Shown: one piece after another, positions 61,823 through 64,000 of the stretch | Layout: every line of letters begins with the position of its first letter | How positions within the stretch are numbered: the stretch's first letter is position 1 | Origin: G963677085 sp963677085 | Lineage (GTDB): Bacteria; Planctomycetota; Planctomycetia; Pirellulales; Thermoguttaceae | Reading direction: 5' to 3' | Assembly: GCA_963677085.2 (NCBI GenBank) | Contig: CAXXFH010000004.1 | Location: 3,782,001 to 3,846,000, forward strand | Length of the DNA: 64,000 nucleotides | Position numbers and translations under genes: made by a program | The notes under the pieces: generated by a model | Seen by the model: only the letters and a program-made list of their open reading frames with translations | Told to the model about the DNA's origin: nothing | Databases searched by the model: none

Positions 61823-62785
61823 ATGTTTCACTGGGAAAACGGCCTCAAACTGACCAAGGCCGATTTGTCGATCGACATTCCGCGTCGCCAGCCGCGGGGG
61901 TTTATCTCGCACGCCCATGCCGACCACATGGCGCGTCACATGTTCACGCTGTGTACGCCCGAGACGGCCGCGTTATTCCATCTGCGACTTGGCCCGCGTT
62001 TGACCAAAGAGATGCCCTACCGGCAGCCGCTTAGCTTCGGTGGTTTGAAGCTAACCACGTTTCCGGCCGGACATTGCCTGGGCTCGGCCATGCTCTTGGC
62101 TGAAGACGAACAGCTTGGGCGATCGCTGCTTTACACGGGCGACTTCAAGCTGAGCGACTCGGCCACCGCCGCACCGGCCGAACTGCCGCACGCTGACATT
62201 CTGGTGATTGAATCGACCTTTGGAACGCCCGAGTATCGCCTGCCGCCGCGCGAGCAGGTAATCGCCCAGTTCGTTGCCCTCGTGCAGCAAACGCTGGACG
62301 ACGGCGCGGTGCCGGTCGTCATGGCCTACGCCCTCGGCAAGAGCCAAGAGGTCACCCGACTGTTGAACGATCACGGCATTCCGGTGCTGCAACACCGTTT
62401 GGCGTACGCGGTGAGCCAGGTTTACGAAGCGTGCGGGATGTCGCTGGGTCGCTACGAATTGCTACGCAATGACGAGGAGCCACGGCCAGGTTGGGCCGTC
62501 GTTTCGCCTCCCACGGCAGGGCATTTGAGAATCGAACGACGCCAGGTGTCGATTGCCGTAACCGGCTGGGCGGTCGACGAACGGACGAAGTACCGCCTTC
62601 AGGTGGATCATGCCCTGCCGCTTTCCGACCACGCCGACTACGACGAGCTGTTAGAGGCAGTCGCCCGGGTAGATGCCGAAGTGATCTACTGCACTCACGG
62701 CCCGGAGAGCTTCGTCGACCGGTTGCAGGAGCACGGCTACAACGCCCATCCGTTGGGCCGTCCCACCCAGCGCCGGCTGTTCTAA
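61823..62785 (+). CDS. MBL-fold hydrolase, exonuclease/beta-CASP-like
   Basis: The 320-residue protein (ATG at 61823; a TTG one codon upstream is in frame) has the metallo-beta-lactamase motif SHAHADHMARH (about 28-38), further ligands in FPAGHCLGSAM and LLYTGDFKLSD, and a C-terminal HALPLSDHADYDELLE and VIYCTHGPE. This pattern fits the mRNA-3'-end-processing/DNA-ligase-associated exonuclease group of MBL proteins. It could be an RNA or DNA nuclease. No ligase or helicase gene is adjacent, so the partner is uncertain. Confidence 0.85.
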   Translation: MFHWENGLKLTKADLSIDIPRRQPRGFISHAHADHMARHMFTLCTPETAALFHLRLGPRLTKEMPYRQPLSFGGLKLTTFPAGHCLGSAMLLAEDEQLGRSLLYTGDFKLSDSATAAPAELPHADILVIESTFGTPEYRLPPREQVIAQFVALVQQTLDDGAVPVVMAYALGKSQEVTRLLNDHGIPVLQHRLAYAVSQVYEACGMSLGRYELLRNDEEPRPGWAVVSPPTAGHLRIERRQVSIAVTGWAVDERTKYRLQVDHALPLSDHADYDELLEAVARVDAEVIYCTHGPESFVDRLQEHGYNAHPLGRPTQRRLF

Positions 62786-62866
62786 TGTGGGGCGAGAGGC
62801 GAGGGATTAGGGAGCAGCAGGGGATAGGATAGGGGATCAGAGCAGGGCTGAAAATAGAAGCTCGAT

Positions 62867-63003
62867 TGACCAAACCGCAATGACCAATGAAGTCTCAAGG
62901 CCCAAGTCTCAATCGACAGTCTCCCGCCGTTTGGCGACTGCAACGTTTGGCGACTGCAACGTTTGGCGACTGCAACGTTTGGGCATTCGAGTTTGGTGTT
63001 TCC
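62867..63003. repeat. 'AATGACCAA' hairpin element, copy 4
   Basis: The left half has ATTGACCAAACCGCAATGACC and CAAGGCCCAAGTCTCAATCG. The right half has GGGCATTCGAGTTTGGTGTT and CCTTGG. It differs from other copies by a tandem expansion between the halves. Confidence 0.65.
62928..62982. repeat. 16-bp tandem repeat (3.4 copies)
   Basis: Three exact copies of CGTTTGGCGACTGCAA in a row, then CGTTTGG. It is inside the hairpin element. Confidence 0.92.
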
Positions 63004-63275
63004 TTGGTTATGGATGTCTAGTTCTTGGCAATTCGGCCCCCGACCTGGGTACTATGCGGCGTGGATGGTGGTGGTGTTTCGTCGCTGCCGTGGCAACAAG
63101 GGCGGACAAGCCGCCCATGGCACCCATGTTGCTCGCCTCGTGCCCCTCGCCTTTCGCCGCTAACCTCTGGTCTCTTTCCACAAGTCGCTTGGCGACCAGT
63201 GAGTTGATAACTAAGATAAGAAGAGCTGCTCCGATCCCTGCGATTGCATCCCTCGATACTACGGGAGTCGTCTCG

Positions 63276-64000
63276 ATGAAAAGCTCCGAAGAGTTGGCCA
63301 ACGCCGAGGCTTGCCGCCAGGAGCCGTCGACGTTTCCTTCGGGCTGGACGCCGTCGGCCGATGGGCGAAGGCCCCGCTTGCTCTACTTCACGCGGAGCGT
63401 ACGTTTCGAGCATGAGGCCGTCGCTCGAAACGGCGACGAACTGAGTTTCTCCGAGAAGATTCTTATCGAGTGGGGCAACGAAATCGGTTTCGACGTCGAT
63501 TGCAGCAAGGAAGGCAGCCTATTCGACGACGATTTCTCGCACTACGATTGTCTGGTGCTGTATTGCTTCGGCAACCTGCTGCGTCACAACAAGCCGGGCG
63601 AATACTTCAGTTCGCAAATGACCGAGCGCGGCAAGCAACGGATGATGGACGCCATCGAAAACGGCCTTCCGGTTGTCGGTCTCCACGCCGCCACCGACAC
63701 GTTCTGCAAGGCCGGCACCAAGATCGATCCGTTTATCACCATGCTCGGCGCCGAGTTCTGCGGTCACGCCTGGGAGCAAGAGGCCTCGCTCCGGGTGACC
63801 TCGCCGAACTTCCCCGGCGTGGAGGAACTTGACGACGGCCTGACGTTGCTGGAAGAGTGGTATGCGTTCAAGAAGTACAACCCCGATATGCACGTGATCC
63901 TCGCGCAGGAGACGCGCGGAATGAAGGGCCGACTGTACAACCGTCCCCCGTATCCGGCCACCTGGGCGCGGATGCACGGCAAAGGCCGCGTGTTCTACAC
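63276..64000 (+). CDS. ThuA-domain protein (cut by the window edge)
   Basis: GGGAG precedes the ATG at 63276 and the frame stays open to base 64000, giving 241 residues with no stop. After about 27 polar residues, the ThuA/glutamine-amidotransferase-like fold begins: RPRLLYFTRSVRFEHEAV, then LSFSEKILIEWGNEIGFDVDC, YDCLVLYCFGNLL, and ENGLPVVGLHAATDTF with the conserved GLHAAxDTF motif. A HAWEQEASLRVTSPNFP segment and WARMHGKGRVFYT follow. ThuA domains are linked to carbohydrate metabolism in many planctomycetes. No catalytic role is known for most. Confidence 0.9.
   Translation, partial: MKSSEELANAEACRQEPSTFPSGWTPSADGRRPRLLYFTRSVRFEHEAVARNGDELSFSEKILIEWGNEIGFDVDCSKEGSLFDDDFSHYDCLVLYCFGNLLRHNKPGEYFSSQMTERGKQRMMDAIENGLPVVGLHAATDTFCKAGTKIDPFITMLGAEFCGHAWEQEASLRVTSPNFPGVEELDDGLTLLEEWYAFKKYNPDMHVILAQETRGMKGRLYNRPPYPATWARMHGKGRVFY

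Larger units (their letters stand above)
62786..63275. other. Intergenic stretch with hairpin element and tandem repeat
   Basis: No gene is seen. The stretch holds the AATGACCAA hairpin element (62867-63003) with a 16-bp tandem repeat inside it. It also has ACATCCATAACCAAGG-like ends and a GGGAG ribosome site for the last gene. Confidence 0.55.

Overview
The window looks like chromosomal DNA from a planctomycete, most likely of the order Pirellulales; this is inference from gene content, not a database match. The pointers are two PEP-CTERM sorting-signal proteins, an exported sulfatase, cysteine-rich lipoproteins, a WbsX/GH99-like secreted protein, LL-diaminopimelate aminotransferase, a C25 peptidase, a ThuA-domain protein, fairly high GC, and many families of dispersed intergenic repeats. 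No rRNA, tRNA, CRISPR array, transposase or prophage was seen.

Layout. 1-2 kb carries three 14-bp parS (ParB-binding) palindromes around an acetyltransferase and a membrane protein, so the left end is probably close to the replication origin. 2-7 kb holds housekeeping genes: a DUF1015 protein, a VapBC-type toxin-antitoxin pair, ahcY and trpF. 7.4-14.5 kb is an exopolysaccharide-type module (Wzz-like protein, ExeA/XrtA-type ATPase with a long acidic tail, degenerate CpsD-like protein) beside a convergent diguanylate cyclase. 14.5-16.3 kb is a gene-free island of repeats. 16.3-34.9 kb carries exported and envelope proteins: sulfatase, two PEP-CTERM proteins, hydrolases, two Cys-rich lipoproteins, a BioF2/CelD acetyltransferase, a C25 peptidase, a PilZ protein, a TPR protein, a WbsX protein, and ribBA.

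35-37.6 kb is a Crp/Fnr regulator divergent from hcp (hybrid cluster protein). An FNR-type box lies 41.5 bp upstream of a plausible hcp start point. 39.5-43 kb is a nickel/cobalt ECF transporter (CbiM, NikL-like protein, CbiQ, CbiO) with nikR just upstream. 43-48.6 kb has an M28 aminopeptidase, a receiver-only regulator, a 28-residue basic protein and an HDOD protein. 49-51.1 kb encodes BtaA and BtaB, the two enzymes of betaine-lipid (DGTS) synthesis. A 29-residue membrane peptide with its own ribosome site and terminator follows, then dapL and a lipoprotein. 54.4-61.7 kb is a tightly packed RDD / SpoIIM / membrane protein / DUF4129 / DUF4350 / MoxR / DUF58 operon. The right end has an MBL-fold hydrolase and a ThuA-domain gene cut by the window edge.

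The non-coding DNA is unusually structured. At least eight repeat families recur. Several run into the ends of genes and supply C-terminal residues, and one palindrome lies in frame inside a coding sequence.
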